From AG2 sp036493735 (GTDB taxonomy: Bacteria > Gemmatimonadota > Gemmatimonadetes > Gemmatimonadales > Gemmatimonadaceae): DNA of 64,000 bases. The notes beneath the pieces were generated by a model. That model was given only the letters and a program-made list of their open reading frames with translations. It searched no databases and was not told where the DNA came from. Position numbers and translations under genes: made by a program. Location: the NCBI GenBank assembly GCA_036493735.1, contig DASXPH010000144.1:1-64000 (forward strand). Direction: 5' to 3'. This document shows positions 30,859 to 38,943 of the stretch, one piece after another; position 1 is the first letter of the stretch, and each line of letters begins with the position of its first letter.

Positions 30859-31845
30859 ATGAGAAGCTTGGCTATAACGCTCGCGCTGGCGGCCGCGACC
30901 GCAACTTTCGTGGTCGCTTGCCGCCAGGCCGATCCCCAGGATCGCGTTCCCGTGTCGCAGAGTGGCTCGGCGACGCGAGGCGCGGCGTGGGATCCAGCGG
31001 CGTGGCGCCCCCCTACGCTGGCGGAAGTGCCAAGCGACTCCCTCGGCGACGCGATTCGTCGTGGCCGTGCGCTCGTGTTGGCAACCGCCGACAGCCTGCC
31101 TCGGTTCGTCGGCGGTAATCTGAGCTGCACGAGCTGTCACCTCGACGAAGGCCGGCGCGGCAGCGCCGCTCCACTCACCGGCGCGTTTGCGCGCTACCCG
31201 AAGTACATCGATCGAACGGGAGCCGTGGTCTCGATGCAGGAGCGTATCAATTATTGCATGACGCGCAGCCTCGCGGGCACGCGCCTACCTAACGAGAGTC
31301 GGGAGATGCAGGCGATTCTCGCCTATCTCGCCTTCATGTCGCGCGGCGTCCCGATCGGTAGCCACGTTGCCGTCGAAAGCATGCCGAAGATGCCTAGCGG
31401 CGTCGGTGACACCGTCCGTGGCGCGGAGGTCTACAAGAGTATGTGCGCCCGGTGCCATGGTGCTGACGGCGCGGGCTTGACCGATGTCCCGACACTCCCC
31501 GGGGCCAAAGTCCCCGCGTTGTGGGGAGCCAAGTCGTTCAGCATCGGGGCATCGATGGCACGTCAGGAGCGCGCGGCTTCGTTCATTCGCTACAACATGC
31601 CCTTCGACACTCCCGGCACCCTCACGGACCGACAAGCCTATGATGTTGCGGCGTATATCACCTCGAAGCCGCGTCCCGACATGCCAGAAAAGGCGAACGA
31701 CTGGCCATTCGGCGGTGCGCCGCTCGATGTTCCGTACGACACGAAGGGTCACAAGGCCTTTCGCCAACCCCCACTCCTGCCGCGGGCGAATGCGAGCGAG
31801 GGCTACGTGGCGATGCCACGCGAGGCGCAGCCCCGAAATCACTAA
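30859..31845 (+). CDS. tsdA: Diheme cytochrome c, TsdA-like thiosulfate dehydrogenase
   Basis: A 328-residue lipoprotein-type cytochrome (lipobox VVAC, C21; GGAGG four bases before ATG 30859). There are two heme sites: C90-T-S-C-H94 and C196-A-R-C-H200. Between them RINYCMTRSLAG carries C133, the cysteine that ligates the active-site heme in TsdA, which couples two thiosulfates to tetrathionate. PALWGAKSFSIGASMARQ and FIRYNMPF also match that family. Length fits. It probably passes electrons to other periplasmic carriers. No other sulfur genes are nearby. Confidence 0.85.
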   Translation: MRSLAITLALAAATATFVVACRQADPQDRVPVSQSGSATRGAAWDPAAWRPPTLAEVPSDSLGDAIRRGRALVLATADSLPRFVGGNLSCTSCHLDEGRRGSAAPLTGAFARYPKYIDRTGAVVSMQERINYCMTRSLAGTRLPNESREMQAILAYLAFMSRGVPIGSHVAVESMPKMPSGVGDTVRGAEVYKSMCARCHGADGAGLTDVPTLPGAKVPALWGAKSFSIGASMARQERAASFIRYNMPFDTPGTLTDRQAYDVAAYITSKPRPDMPEKANDWPFGGAPLDVPYDTKGHKAFRQPPLLPRANASEGYVAMPREAQPRNH

Positions 31846-31851
31846 ACACGA

Positions 31852-31879
31852 GGCGACGCGCCGTGCCGCGCGCGTCGCC
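31852..31879. terminator. GC-rich hairpin between convergent genes
   Basis: GGCGACGCG (31852-31860) pairs perfectly with CGCGTCGCC (31871-31879) around a 10-base loop, starting 6 bases after the tsdA stop. There is no T-run, so termination by this hairpin alone is uncertain. Confidence 0.5.
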
Positions 31880-31922
31880 AGCTTTCACCCAGCATTCGGA
31901 TCCGCGGAGCGGCCGTTCGCCG

Positions 31923-32183
31923 CTACGCTCTCGACGTCGCGCCGCGTATCAGTCGCAGAATGAACAGGAGAACGACCGCGCCGATGAAGGCGACGAAGAT
32001 GACGCCGCCGAGTCCGCCGAACGGTGAGCTCGTCCCGAGCGCACGGAACAGCCATCCGCCGACGAAGGCGCCAAGGATGCCGATGAGGATGTCGCCGATG
32101 AGGCCGTAGCCGCTGCCGCCCATGACGATTGACGCCAGGACGCCGGCGACGAGGCCAACGATGAGCCAAGTGAGAATGGGCAT
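31923..32183 (-). CDS. GlsB/YeaQ/YmgE-type small membrane protein
   Basis: An 86-residue inner-membrane protein with three hydrophobic segments rich in glycine (WLIVGLVAGVLASIVMGG, LIGDILIGILGAFVGGWLF, GGVIFVAFIGAVVLLFILRL). This matches the transglycosylase-associated / GlsB-YeaQ family, often linked to envelope stress but without a known activity. Single gene, convergent with tsdA. Length is typical. Confidence 0.9.
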   Translation of the reverse strand: MPILTWLIVGLVAGVLASIVMGGSGYGLIGDILIGILGAFVGGWLFRALGTSSPFGGLGGVIFVAFIGAVVLLFILRLIRGATSRA

Positions 32184-32270
32184 TGAGGATCCTCGTGCTG
32201 ACGGGTTAGGGAAGAATCACGTGCCCGCTCCACCGGCAACTCACGTGCCCCACGCGACCTCGGCTGTCCA

Positions 32271-32612
32271 GTGACACCCCATCTCTCCACCCACGCGCGA
32301 ATTCACGCTGTCGTCCGCCGCATTCCGCGCGGTCGCGTCGCGACTTACGGCCAGGTCGCGACGCTGGCTGGTCTCGCGCGACAGCCGCGTCTGGTCGGCT
32401 ACGCACTCCACGCGCTGCCCAGTTCGACCACTCTGCCGTGGCATCGTGTGATCAACGCGCGCGGCATGATCAGCATACGTTCCAGCGGCGGCCCATCACT
32501 CTCGCAGCGACTGTTGCTCGAGCGTGAGGGGGTTGCGTTCGACGCACGCGGCCGCATCTCCCTGCGGCGTTTCCAATGGAAGCCGTCGCGCACAGTCGCG
32601 ACGAAAGAATAG
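32271..32612 (+). CDS. atl: Alkyltransferase-like protein (ATL)
   Basis: A 113-residue MGMT-fold protein in which the methyl-accepting cysteine is replaced: the motif reads P-W57-H-R-V instead of PCHRV. The helix-turn-helix (VATYGQVATLAGL) and the arginine finger region are kept. ATL proteins bind O6-alkylguanine without repairing it and pass the lesion to nucleotide excision repair. The tryptophan at this position is the classic ATL signature. It is 18 bases upstream of the DUF1259 gene. Confidence 0.92.
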   Translation: MTPHLSTHARIHAVVRRIPRGRVATYGQVATLAGLARQPRLVGYALHALPSSTTLPWHRVINARGMISIRSSGGPSLSQRLLLEREGVAFDARGRISLRRFQWKPSRTVATKE

Positions 32613-32630
32613 CCCACTCGAGGGGACCTC

Positions 32631-33524
32631 ATGCACCCACGTCTGCCAGGATCTATCGCGGTCGTCGTCTCCATCGCATTCTCGGCCAATGCCGCCGCGC
32701 AGGCCACTGCTCACGATTGGGCGCCGGTTGAACAGGCGCTCGGCCGTCGCGGTCTCGTTCAGCCGGGCGACATCATTCGCTTTGGTTTTCCACGCGGCGA
32801 TTTGCACGTGGCAATCGGCGACGTGCAACTACTGCCGGGATTCGCACTCGGCGGCTGGGTCGCGCTGCGACCCGAACGACAGAGTGCAACGCTGATGGGC
32901 GACCTTGTCCTCACCGACGACGAGCTGTCGCCGGTCATCGACCGATTGCGAGAGGGTGGCGTAACCGTCACCGCCGTTCACAATCATCTGCTGGGCGAAG
33001 CGCCGCACGTGCTCTACGCGCACATTCACGGCCACGGTGATGCCGCTCGTCTGGCCGCGACTGTGCACGCGGCTCTCGCGTTGACGAAAACGCCACTCGA
33101 GCCACCACCCGCCGTTACTCCCGTTCGCATCGATCTCGACACGGCAACGATCGCCAAGTCGTTAGGCGTTTCCGGCCGCGTCAATGGCGGCGTCTATCAG
33201 GTGAGCGTGCCTCGCGCCGGGACCATCATGGAGGGCGGACTGCCACTCCCGCCGGCGATGGGAGTCGCCACCGCAATCAACTTTCAGCCCCTTGGCGGCA
33301 ATCGGGCAGCGATAACCGGCGACTTCGTGATGATCCCATCAGAGGTGGAGGCCGTGCAGTCGGCGCTACGAGCGAATCACATCGCGGTGACTGCGCTCCA
33401 CAGTCACATGACCGACGAGAGTCCCCGTCTGCTGTTCATGCACTTCTGGGCGGTGGATGATGCCGCGACGCTTGCCCGCGGGCTGCGCGCGGCACTCGAT
33501 AAGATGGCCGTCAAACGCTCCTGA
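32631..33524 (+). CDS. Secreted DUF1259 (LppY/LpqO-like) protein
   Basis: A 297-residue exported protein with a signal peptide ending near ANAAAQ. It consists of two similar halves, each with a His-rich motif: VHNHLLGEAPHVLYAHIHGHGD (first half, split here as VHNHLLGE and YAHIHGHG) and LHSHMTDESPRLLFMHFW in the second. The duplicated His/Glu pattern suggests a metal site, but the family has no known activity. A strong hairpin at 33530-33561 follows its stop. Confidence 0.85.
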   Translation: MHPRLPGSIAVVVSIAFSANAAAQATAHDWAPVEQALGRRGLVQPGDIIRFGFPRGDLHVAIGDVQLLPGFALGGWVALRPERQSATLMGDLVLTDDELSPVIDRLREGGVTVTAVHNHLLGEAPHVLYAHIHGHGDAARLAATVHAALALTKTPLEPPPAVTPVRIDLDTATIAKSLGVSGRVNGGVYQVSVPRAGTIMEGGLPLPPAMGVATAINFQPLGGNRAAITGDFVMIPSEVEAVQSALRANHIAVTALHSHMTDESPRLLFMHFWAVDDAATLARGLRAALDKMAVKRS

Positions 33525-33529
33525 ACGGG

Positions 33530-33561
33530 CGCGTCTAGGGCCTCACGTGGCCCTAGACGCG
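33530..33561. terminator. Perfect 13-bp hairpin between convergent genes
   Basis: CGCGTCTAGGGCC (33530-33542) pairs exactly with GGCCCTAGACGCG (33549-33561) around a TCACGT loop. It starts 6 bases after the DUF1259 stop, and its right arm encodes the last residues of the opposite-strand hydrolase. It probably ends transcription from both sides, although neither side has a T-run. Confidence 0.75.
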
Positions 33562-34217
33562 TACGTGTCGATCCATGTCGCGGCGTGTCGAGCTACCTCG
33601 TCGAGCGCGCCTGGCTCCTCGAAGAGGTGCGTTGCACCAGGAATAACCTCGAGCCGAGACGTCGTGTGCAGACGGGCGAGCGCCGATCGATTCAGCTCGA
33701 GCACCGTCTCGTCGTTGCCGCCAACGATCAACAGCGTGGGCGCCTGCACGCGATCGAGCGCTTCGCCGGCGAGATCGGGTCGGCCACCGCGAGAGACGAC
33801 AGCGGCGATCCGCTGCGGGATCTCGGCAGCCGCCACCAGCGCCGCACCGCCGCCGGTACTCGCGCCGAAGATCGATATCGGCAGCGCCGCCGTCGCCTCC
33901 TCCGCGCTCAACCACTCGGCAGCACCGATGAGTCGGTACGCGAGACGATGGATGTCGAAACGATATTCGGCGGTGTACCGATCGACGTCGTCCTCGTTAG
34001 GCGTGAGCAGGTCCATGAGCAGCGTCGCGAAGCCGCTCTCGTGCAGGATCTCGGCGACGTGTCGGTTGCGTGCACTGAAGCGACTGCTGCCGCTGCCGTG
34101 AGCGAAGAGAACGACTCCGCGGGAGTGTGGAGGCACAACGAGGTCACCGTCGAGCATGACGTCGCTGGAAATGATCCGCACCGCCCGCGCGTCCGAAGTA
34201 ACAATTTGCCGATTCAT
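33543..34217 (-). CDS. Alpha/beta hydrolase, dienelactone hydrolase-like
   Basis: A 224-residue single-domain hydrolase from ATG 34217. It has the oxyanion segment VVLFAHGSGSSR, the nucleophile elbow G-A-S-T-G (SIFGASTGGGAAL; Ser of GAST), an acid in TLLIVGGNDETV and the histidine in IPGATHLFEEP. The family hydrolyses esters or lactones; the substrate is unknown. It starts 8 bases after the phosphoribosyltransferase stop and forms a two-gene operon with it, an arrangement seen in other bacteria. Confidence 0.9.
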   Translation of the reverse strand: MNRQIVTSDARAVRIISSDVMLDGDLVVPPHSRGVVLFAHGSGSSRFSARNRHVAEILHESGFATLLMDLLTPNEDDVDRYTAEYRFDIHRLAYRLIGAAEWLSAEEATAALPISIFGASTGGGAALVAAAEIPQRIAAVVSRGGRPDLAGEALDRVQAPTLLIVGGNDETVLELNRSALARLHTTSRLEVIPGATHLFEEPGALDEVARHAATWIDTYASRAT

Positions 34218-34225
34218 CCTGGTCC

Positions 34226-34888
34226 TCAGCTTCGCGGAGCAGTCTTGGCGGCTGCTCGCTCCAACAGGTCGTGAACTTCGTCGTCTTCCGTCTGCTCGAA
34301 ATTCATGTACCACAAGCCGACCGCATAGAACGGATCCGGCGTCTCCAAACAGACGATCTCGTCGGCGAGGGCTGCCATAGTCGCGCACGTTTCCCGCGCG
34401 CCGACGGGAACGGCGACCACGATCTCGCGCGGCCGTTTCTCCCGTAGAGCCGCGACGGCTGCCCGCATCGTGGAGCCCGTCGCCAATCCATCGTCGACGA
34501 GAATGACGATTCGGTTCTCGATCGTGGGAAATGGCCGGCCGTCGCGATAGAGTTGCTCGCGTCGCCCCAGTTCTCGCAGCTCTCGCGCCGTTATTTGATC
34601 GAGGGTGTCGGCGTCCACGCCATACGCGCGGAGCACCGACTCGTCCACGATCCGCATGCCCCCGCTCGCGATGGCGCCAATGCCGAACTCTTCGTGCCCG
34701 GGAAGGCCGAGCTTGCGGACGATGAAGACATCCAGCGGGGCGTCGAGCGCGCTGGCGATCTCGAATGCGACCGGCACCCCCCCGCGCGGTAGGCCCAGGA
34801 CGAGCACATCATTGCGACCGGCATAGCGCACGAGAGCGGCGGCTAAGCGACGGCCGGCCTCGGTTCGGTTTTGAAAGCGCTCATCCAT
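34226..34888 (-). CDS. Phosphoribosyltransferase-domain protein
   Basis: A 220-residue PRTase from ATG 34888 (MDERFQNRTEAGRRL). The PRPP-binding loop is VILVDDGLATGSTM, and VLVLGLPRGGVPVAFEIA near the N-terminus with VRKLGLPGHEEFGIGAIA are typical of this stand-alone group, which often pairs with dienelactone hydrolase-like genes. No nucleobase specificity can be read. The codons upstream of 34888 lack a good ribosome site. Confidence 0.9.
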   Translation of the reverse strand: MDERFQNRTEAGRRLAAALVRYAGRNDVLVLGLPRGGVPVAFEIASALDAPLDVFIVRKLGLPGHEEFGIGAIASGGMRIVDESVLRAYGVDADTLDQITARELRELGRREQLYRDGRPFPTIENRIVILVDDGLATGSTMRAAVAALREKRPREIVVAVPVGARETCATMAALADEIVCLETPDPFYAVGLWYMNFEQTEDDEVHDLLERAAAKTAPRS

Positions 34889-35117
34889 AAAAGACCTGCT
34901 GGGGCCTGGAGCCGACCTGCGCACGGCGCACGCCAACTCGTCCTCGAAGCGAGGAACAGGATGATGAGGCTCTAGGCCCCTTGGGGGTAGGCATTTGCGG
35001 AAGTCAGCCCCGGACGATACCCGACAGCACCCTGAGCAGTCTCTACCTAGACTCCCGATAGCCGGAAATCGGCCGTCGCGGGCTGCATCAACCTACTGCC
35101 ATCCAGCTGCCCCGCTC

Positions 35118-35963
35118 ATGACCAACGCCAGCAGTGTACTGCCGGAAGTATCGCTCGGAGCGCGGCGTGTCGTACGGCCCGGTCGCGTGCTCACGACCCT
35201 GGGTCGTGTCACCCGGCGCGGCCTCGAGGGGATCGGAGCACTGACGCGGTTCACCGCGCGGACGCTGGAAGCGGTGCGGGATGTCCGGACCTGGGGGCCA
35301 TTGGCAACGCTCCACATGCGGCGGGTGGGCGTGGATTCACTGCCGATCGGCCTTTTCATCGCGGTGTTCACCGGGATCGTGTTGTCACTTCTCGCGAGCT
35401 ACTCATTCACCGGTGCGGTGCCGCTCTATTTCGTCGGCACCCTCGTTGAGAAAACGATAACCATGGAGCTCGCGCCCGTCCTCACTGCGCTAGTTCTGGC
35501 GGGACGCGTCGGTGCCAACATCGCCGCCGAGCTCGGAACGATGCGCGTGACGGAGCAGATCGATGCGCTCGAGACTCTCGGGTACGATCCGCACGCTTAC
35601 CTCGTCGTGCCGCGCGTGCTCTCGGGCGTGGTGATGTTTCCCGTCGTAGTCGGCGCGGCGATGATGCTCGGGGTGGCCTCCGGTTGGATCGCGTCAATTG
35701 GACTGCTGGACCTATCGTCGGCCGATTTCGTGAAGGGCGTTCGTCTCTTCTTCTCGGCCTTCGACATTCGTTACGGGCTCGTGAAATCGGCGAGCTTCGG
35801 GTTGATGGTCACGCTCATTGGATCGATTCGTGGACTCCGGGCCTCGGGTGGTGCGGAGGGAGTGGGCCGAGCGGCCACGAGCGCCGTCGTTTACTCGGCA
35901 GTGCTCATCCTCCTTCTCGACGCGTTCTGGGCCATCACCTGGCTGCTCGGGAGCGAACGATGA
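35118..35963 (+). CDS. mlaE: MlaE-type ABC transporter permease
   Basis: A 281-residue inner-membrane permease of the phospholipid/sterol transport (Mla/MCE) type. It has an N-terminal amphipathic segment, five or six membrane helices and the family signature VLAGRVGANIAAELGTMRVTEQIDALETLGYDP (given here only as key parts: GRVGANIAAELGTM, EQIDALE, GYDPHAYLV). ATG 35118 is chosen because codons further left fall in non-coding sequence. Its TGA overlaps the next gene's ATG (ATGA, 35960-35963). Confidence 0.92.
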   Translation: MTNASSVLPEVSLGARRVVRPGRVLTTLGRVTRRGLEGIGALTRFTARTLEAVRDVRTWGPLATLHMRRVGVDSLPIGLFIAVFTGIVLSLLASYSFTGAVPLYFVGTLVEKTITMELAPVLTALVLAGRVGANIAAELGTMRVTEQIDALETLGYDPHAYLVVPRVLSGVVMFPVVVGAAMMLGVASGWIASIGLLDLSSADFVKGVRLFFSAFDIRYGLVKSASFGLMVTLIGSIRGLRASGGAEGVGRAATSAVVYSAVLILLLDAFWAITWLLGSER

Positions 35964-36964
35964 AACGCTCGAATGACCTCCTGGTCGGAGCGATCGTTCT
36001 GCTCGTGGTCCTCACCCTCACCGGTGCCACATTGTGGGTGAAGCAGACCGATATCGGGGAACGGCGGTCCAAGGTGGTGGCCCGGTTCCGCGACGTCGGT
36101 AATGCGCGAGTCGGCAATGCCGTCGTGATCCGCGGAGTGCGCGCAGGGACGATCGAGGCGATCGAGCTGGCTCGCGGGGGCTGGGTGCACGTTCGCATGA
36201 ACCTCGATCGATCGATGCAGCTGCCCAGTGGTCCGGTCGTGCTGCTGAATGAGTCGAGTCTGTTCGGCGAGTGGCAAGCAACCATCACTCCGCGATCGGC
36301 TCTGCCGCACGACGAGACGGTGCAGGCACAAGTCTCGGAATCCAGCGGTGGTGGAGAGGTGCTGCCCGGAGCAATCTTGCCGGACATCGCCAAACTCACT
36401 GCCGTCGCCGGCCAGATCGCCGGTGATGTCGCCAACGTCGCTGGCCGCGTCGAGGTGGCGTTCGACGAGCGGGCGGCGCGGGAGCTGCGCAGCTCCATTC
36501 GCAATTTCGCCGATCTTTCGACCACGCTGAACCATACCGTGCGCACGCATGCCGGCGACCTCGACACGCTGTCGCGCGGGCTGCAGTCGGCGGTGAAATC
36601 CCTCAATCAGACGGCGGCGAGCGCCGCGCAAATCGCTGGACGCGTCGACAGCTCGTCCTCGAGCGGCGAAATCCGGCAGATCGTGGACGACATGTCCCAC
36701 GCCGCAGCGGAGCTGCGACGGACGTCGGCGCAGGTGCGGGCCATGTCTGAGCAGCTGTCGGCCACTCAGAGTCGCCTCGACGCGTTTCTCACGAACGGTG
36801 ACTCGGTGCTCGTGAAGCTGAACTCGGGGCAGGGCTCGTTAGGTCTACTGCTCAATGACCCGTCGCTCTACCACAACAGCGATTCGCTCCTGACGCAGCT
36901 GCGCGGGCTCGTGACCGAGGTGCGCACGAATCCGAAGAAGTTCGTGAGCGTGAGGATTTTCTAA
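35960..36964 (+). CDS. mlaD: MlaD/MCE family substrate-binding protein
   Basis: A 334-residue protein with an N-terminal membrane anchor (LLVGAIVLLVVLTLTGATLW) and one MCE domain (about 35-120, with VVARFRDVGNARVGNAVVIRGVRAG). The long C-terminal part is Ser/Ala/Gln-rich and probably coiled-coil (about 130-300). It works with MlaE in lipid traffic across the periplasm. It overlaps mlaE by 4 bases. The ATPase MlaF is not next to them and must be encoded elsewhere. Confidence 0.92.
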   Translation: MKRSNDLLVGAIVLLVVLTLTGATLWVKQTDIGERRSKVVARFRDVGNARVGNAVVIRGVRAGTIEAIELARGGWVHVRMNLDRSMQLPSGPVVLLNESSLFGEWQATITPRSALPHDETVQAQVSESSGGGEVLPGAILPDIAKLTAVAGQIAGDVANVAGRVEVAFDERAARELRSSIRNFADLSTTLNHTVRTHAGDLDTLSRGLQSAVKSLNQTAASAAQIAGRVDSSSSSGEIRQIVDDMSHAAAELRRTSAQVRAMSEQLSATQSRLDAFLTNGDSVLVKLNSGQGSLGLLLNDPSLYHNSDSLLTQLRGLVTEVRTNPKKFVSVRIF

Positions 36965-37004
36965 ACGCTCGACGAGCACGGCCGCGCCCGCCGGCGGCGA
37001 GCGG

Positions 37005-37133
37005 TCACTTGAAGACGCCGAAGTGGCCGAGCAGCCACCACAGAATGATGAAAATGAGGACGGTGCTGAAGCATCCACCGCCCAGCTTTTTCGCGCCGTA
37101 TCCCGCGGCCACGCCGCGCAGCAGCTTGCTCAT
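37005..37133 (-). CDS. 42-residue membrane protein
   Basis: A short gene, ATG at 37133 and TGA at 37005-37007. The product starts MSKLLRGVAAGYGAKKLGGG, then CFSTVLIFIILWWLLGHFGV and ends FK. It has a basic glycine-rich head, one strong membrane helix with a Trp pair and a short tail. GAAAAGAG lies just upstream of the ATG. The regular design (cationic head, helix, GHFGVFK tail) argues for a real gene despite the length. It is antisense to nothing and sits right after mlaD. Confidence 0.65.
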   Translation of the reverse strand: MSKLLRGVAAGYGAKKLGGGCFSTVLIFIILWWLLGHFGVFK

Positions 37134-37448
37134 CTCTTTTCACGTCGAAGTAGTTGCCGCCGCGTTTTGCAGGGATCGTACCGGCCGCGGACCTCGGCGT
37201 CGCCTAACGAGCAGCGCGGCAGGGCGGTGATCTGGCTCTGCCCGCGGACGCCGTATCGTCCCGGTTCGATGACAGCGCCGTCGATCCCATTTGGCCCAGC
37301 GGTCGGCTAAGACATTGATTAGTTGCAGGTTAGCCGTGGCGATGGCCCGCGCGGCCCGTTGGTACCGCGCCTGCTTTTGAGGAAGCCGAATGTCGGGTGC
37401 TCGAATGGTCCGAGCGTCCGCTGCTGCTTCCCCCAGCTACTTCGTCAC
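37134..37448. other. Intergenic region with no recognised gene
   Basis: About 315 bases between the 42-residue gene and the barrel gene. It holds one copy of the octamer (GCCTAACG, 37202-37209) and an AT-richer patch around 37312-37330 that may contain the promoter of the barrel gene. I see no tRNA, stable long hairpin or supported short frame. Confidence 0.4.
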
Positions 37449-38087
37449 ATGCGCATCTCTGTCATTGCCGCCGGTATCGCCGCCGTTGTCGGCTCCGCAT
37501 CTGTCGCGTCGGCCCAAGCCGCGCCGCCCGCCGCGAACGGCACCGTCTTCGAGCTCACCCCGTACGCCGGCTACATGATCTTCGGGGACTATCTCAAAGG
37601 CCCCCTCGGCACGAGTATCTCCAACGCGCCAGGGCCGATTTACGGCGTGCAGCTCGGAATGAAGATCTATCCGAATGTCTCGCTGATTGGAAACGTCGGA
37701 TATTCCAGCTCCGACATCACCGCCGGTATTCCATTCCTCGGCGGATACTCGATCGCGCACAGCTCCACGCTGTTGTATGACGGCGGGCTCCAGCTCGATC
37801 TGCCACTGACGACGGCGAGCGGTTTCAGCCTCAAACCGTTCGCGCAGGTTGGCGCGGGCGCGATGAGGTATAACATCAACGAATCGATCATCCAGACGAA
37901 CGCGACGAACTTCGCCGCCAACGTTGGGCTCGGCGCTGACGTCGCACTCGGCCAGTCGATGGGACTCCGGCTCATGGCGAAGGATTATTTTGGAAAGTTC
38001 AACTTCCAGGATGCTACGCAGCTCGATGTTCAAGGTCAGATGGCGCACAATTGGGCGCTCAGCGCCGGTCTTCGCTTCAATTTCTGA
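37449..38087 (+). CDS. Outer-membrane beta-barrel protein (OmpA/OmpW-like size)
   Basis: A 212-residue exported protein from ATG 37449. The signal peptide ends at ASAQA. Eight or so amphipathic strands follow (FELTPYAGYMIFGDYL, YGVQLGMKIYP, LIGNVGYSSSD, ALSAGLRFNF). The terminal Phe in a LRFNF end is the BAM recognition pattern. Size matches small eight-stranded barrels. No periplasmic peptidoglycan-binding domain. Function unknown. Confidence 0.8.
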   Translation: MRISVIAAGIAAVVGSASVASAQAAPPAANGTVFELTPYAGYMIFGDYLKGPLGTSISNAPGPIYGVQLGMKIYPNVSLIGNVGYSSSDITAGIPFLGGYSIAHSSTLLYDGGLQLDLPLTTASGFSLKPFAQVGAGAMRYNINESIIQTNATNFAANVGLGADVALGQSMGLRLMAKDYFGKFNFQDATQLDVQGQMAHNWALSAGLRFNF

Positions 38088-38108
38088 TCGTCGCCGGGAC
38101 CGCCGCTG

Positions 38109-38324
38109 ATGCGACGCTTCCCGGCGGATGACGGCTTTCTGTGGGATGCAATCGTCGGCCACGAGTCGTGGGGCACGTTCGTCGTGCTGTTCTCACCCGT
38201 GGCCGGCGGCGCCGTTCGCAAGACGATTCTCGCCGGGGAGTCAGCGCTCGCTGCGGAGACCGAGCTCGACGCAAAAACAGACGATGACTTGCGCGTCCTT
38301 CTCGCACAATCAAGCCCCTGGTGA
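38109..38324 (+). CDS. Small hypothetical protein
   Basis: A 71-residue soluble protein (MRRFPADDGFLWDAIVGHES, then WGTFVVLFSPVAGGAVRKTI and an acidic end). It lies 21 bases after the barrel gene on the same strand and looks like a compact alpha/beta domain. No family recognised. The protein-like composition supports it; there is no strong ribosome site. Confidence 0.5.
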   Translation: MRRFPADDGFLWDAIVGHESWGTFVVLFSPVAGGAVRKTILAGESALAAETELDAKTDDDLRVLLAQSSPW

Positions 38325-38369
38325 TTGGCACGTGGCTCGATAGCTTGCTGTCGGCATTCCCAGGTATCC

Positions 38370-38921
38370 ATGCCGACGAAGACAAAAACGACGAGAACAG
38401 CTCGCAAGCCGCAGCATCCGCAGCCTAACACCCATCGGCCATCACCACCGCCGGAGAACGACAACGAGTGGTTCGAACTGCGCCACTCAGCGATTCAAGG
38501 GCTCGGCGCATTTGCGCGCAAAGACATTCCGCGCGGTACGCGGATCATCGAATACATCGGCGAGAAGATCAGTTATGCCGAGTCGGATCGTCGCTATCCC
38601 GACGAGCGCGACGAGCGGCATCACACCTTCCTGTTCACCCTGAACAGCAAGTGGATCGTCGACGCGGCATTCGACGGTAACGACGCGCGCTTCATCAATC
38701 ACTCGTGTGATCCGAATTGCGACGCTTTCATCGAGCGCGGGCACATCTGGATCGAGTCGATCAAGCGGATTCCGGCAGGTACGGAGCTCACGTACGACTA
38801 CCAGTACGAGTACCTCGACGAATACACCGACGAGGACCTCGCCTTTTACGCCTGTCGCTGTGGCGCCCCGCAGTGCCGCGGAACGATCGTCGAACCGAAA
38901 AAGCTCCGGCGAAAGCGTTAG
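38370..38921 (+). CDS. SET-domain protein lysine methyltransferase
   Basis: A 183-residue protein from ATG 38370. After a 30-residue Pro/Lys/Thr tail comes a complete SET core: GLGAFARKDIPRGTRIIEYIG, the SAM-binding NHSCDPNC (with R-F-I before it), GTELTYDYQYEY with the catalytic Tyr, and a post-SET zinc motif CRCGAPQCRG. It is predicted to methylate lysine in a protein, as in eukaryotic histone methyltransferases and a few bacterial ones. The TAG stop is part of the octamer CGTTAGGC at 38916-38923. Confidence 0.92.
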   Translation: MPTKTKTTRTARKPQHPQPNTHRPSPPPENDNEWFELRHSAIQGLGAFARKDIPRGTRIIEYIGEKISYAESDRRYPDERDERHHTFLFTLNSKWIVDAAFDGNDARFINHSCDPNCDAFIERGHIWIESIKRIPAGTELTYDYQYEYLDEYTDEDLAFYACRCGAPQCRGTIVEPKKLRRKR

Positions 38922-38943
38922 GCGCGGTTCCGTACGACCGTCG

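Noticed and set aside
37201..37260. tRNA-like GGTTCGA word near 37262
   Set aside because: No acceptor, D or anticodon stem can be drawn around it.
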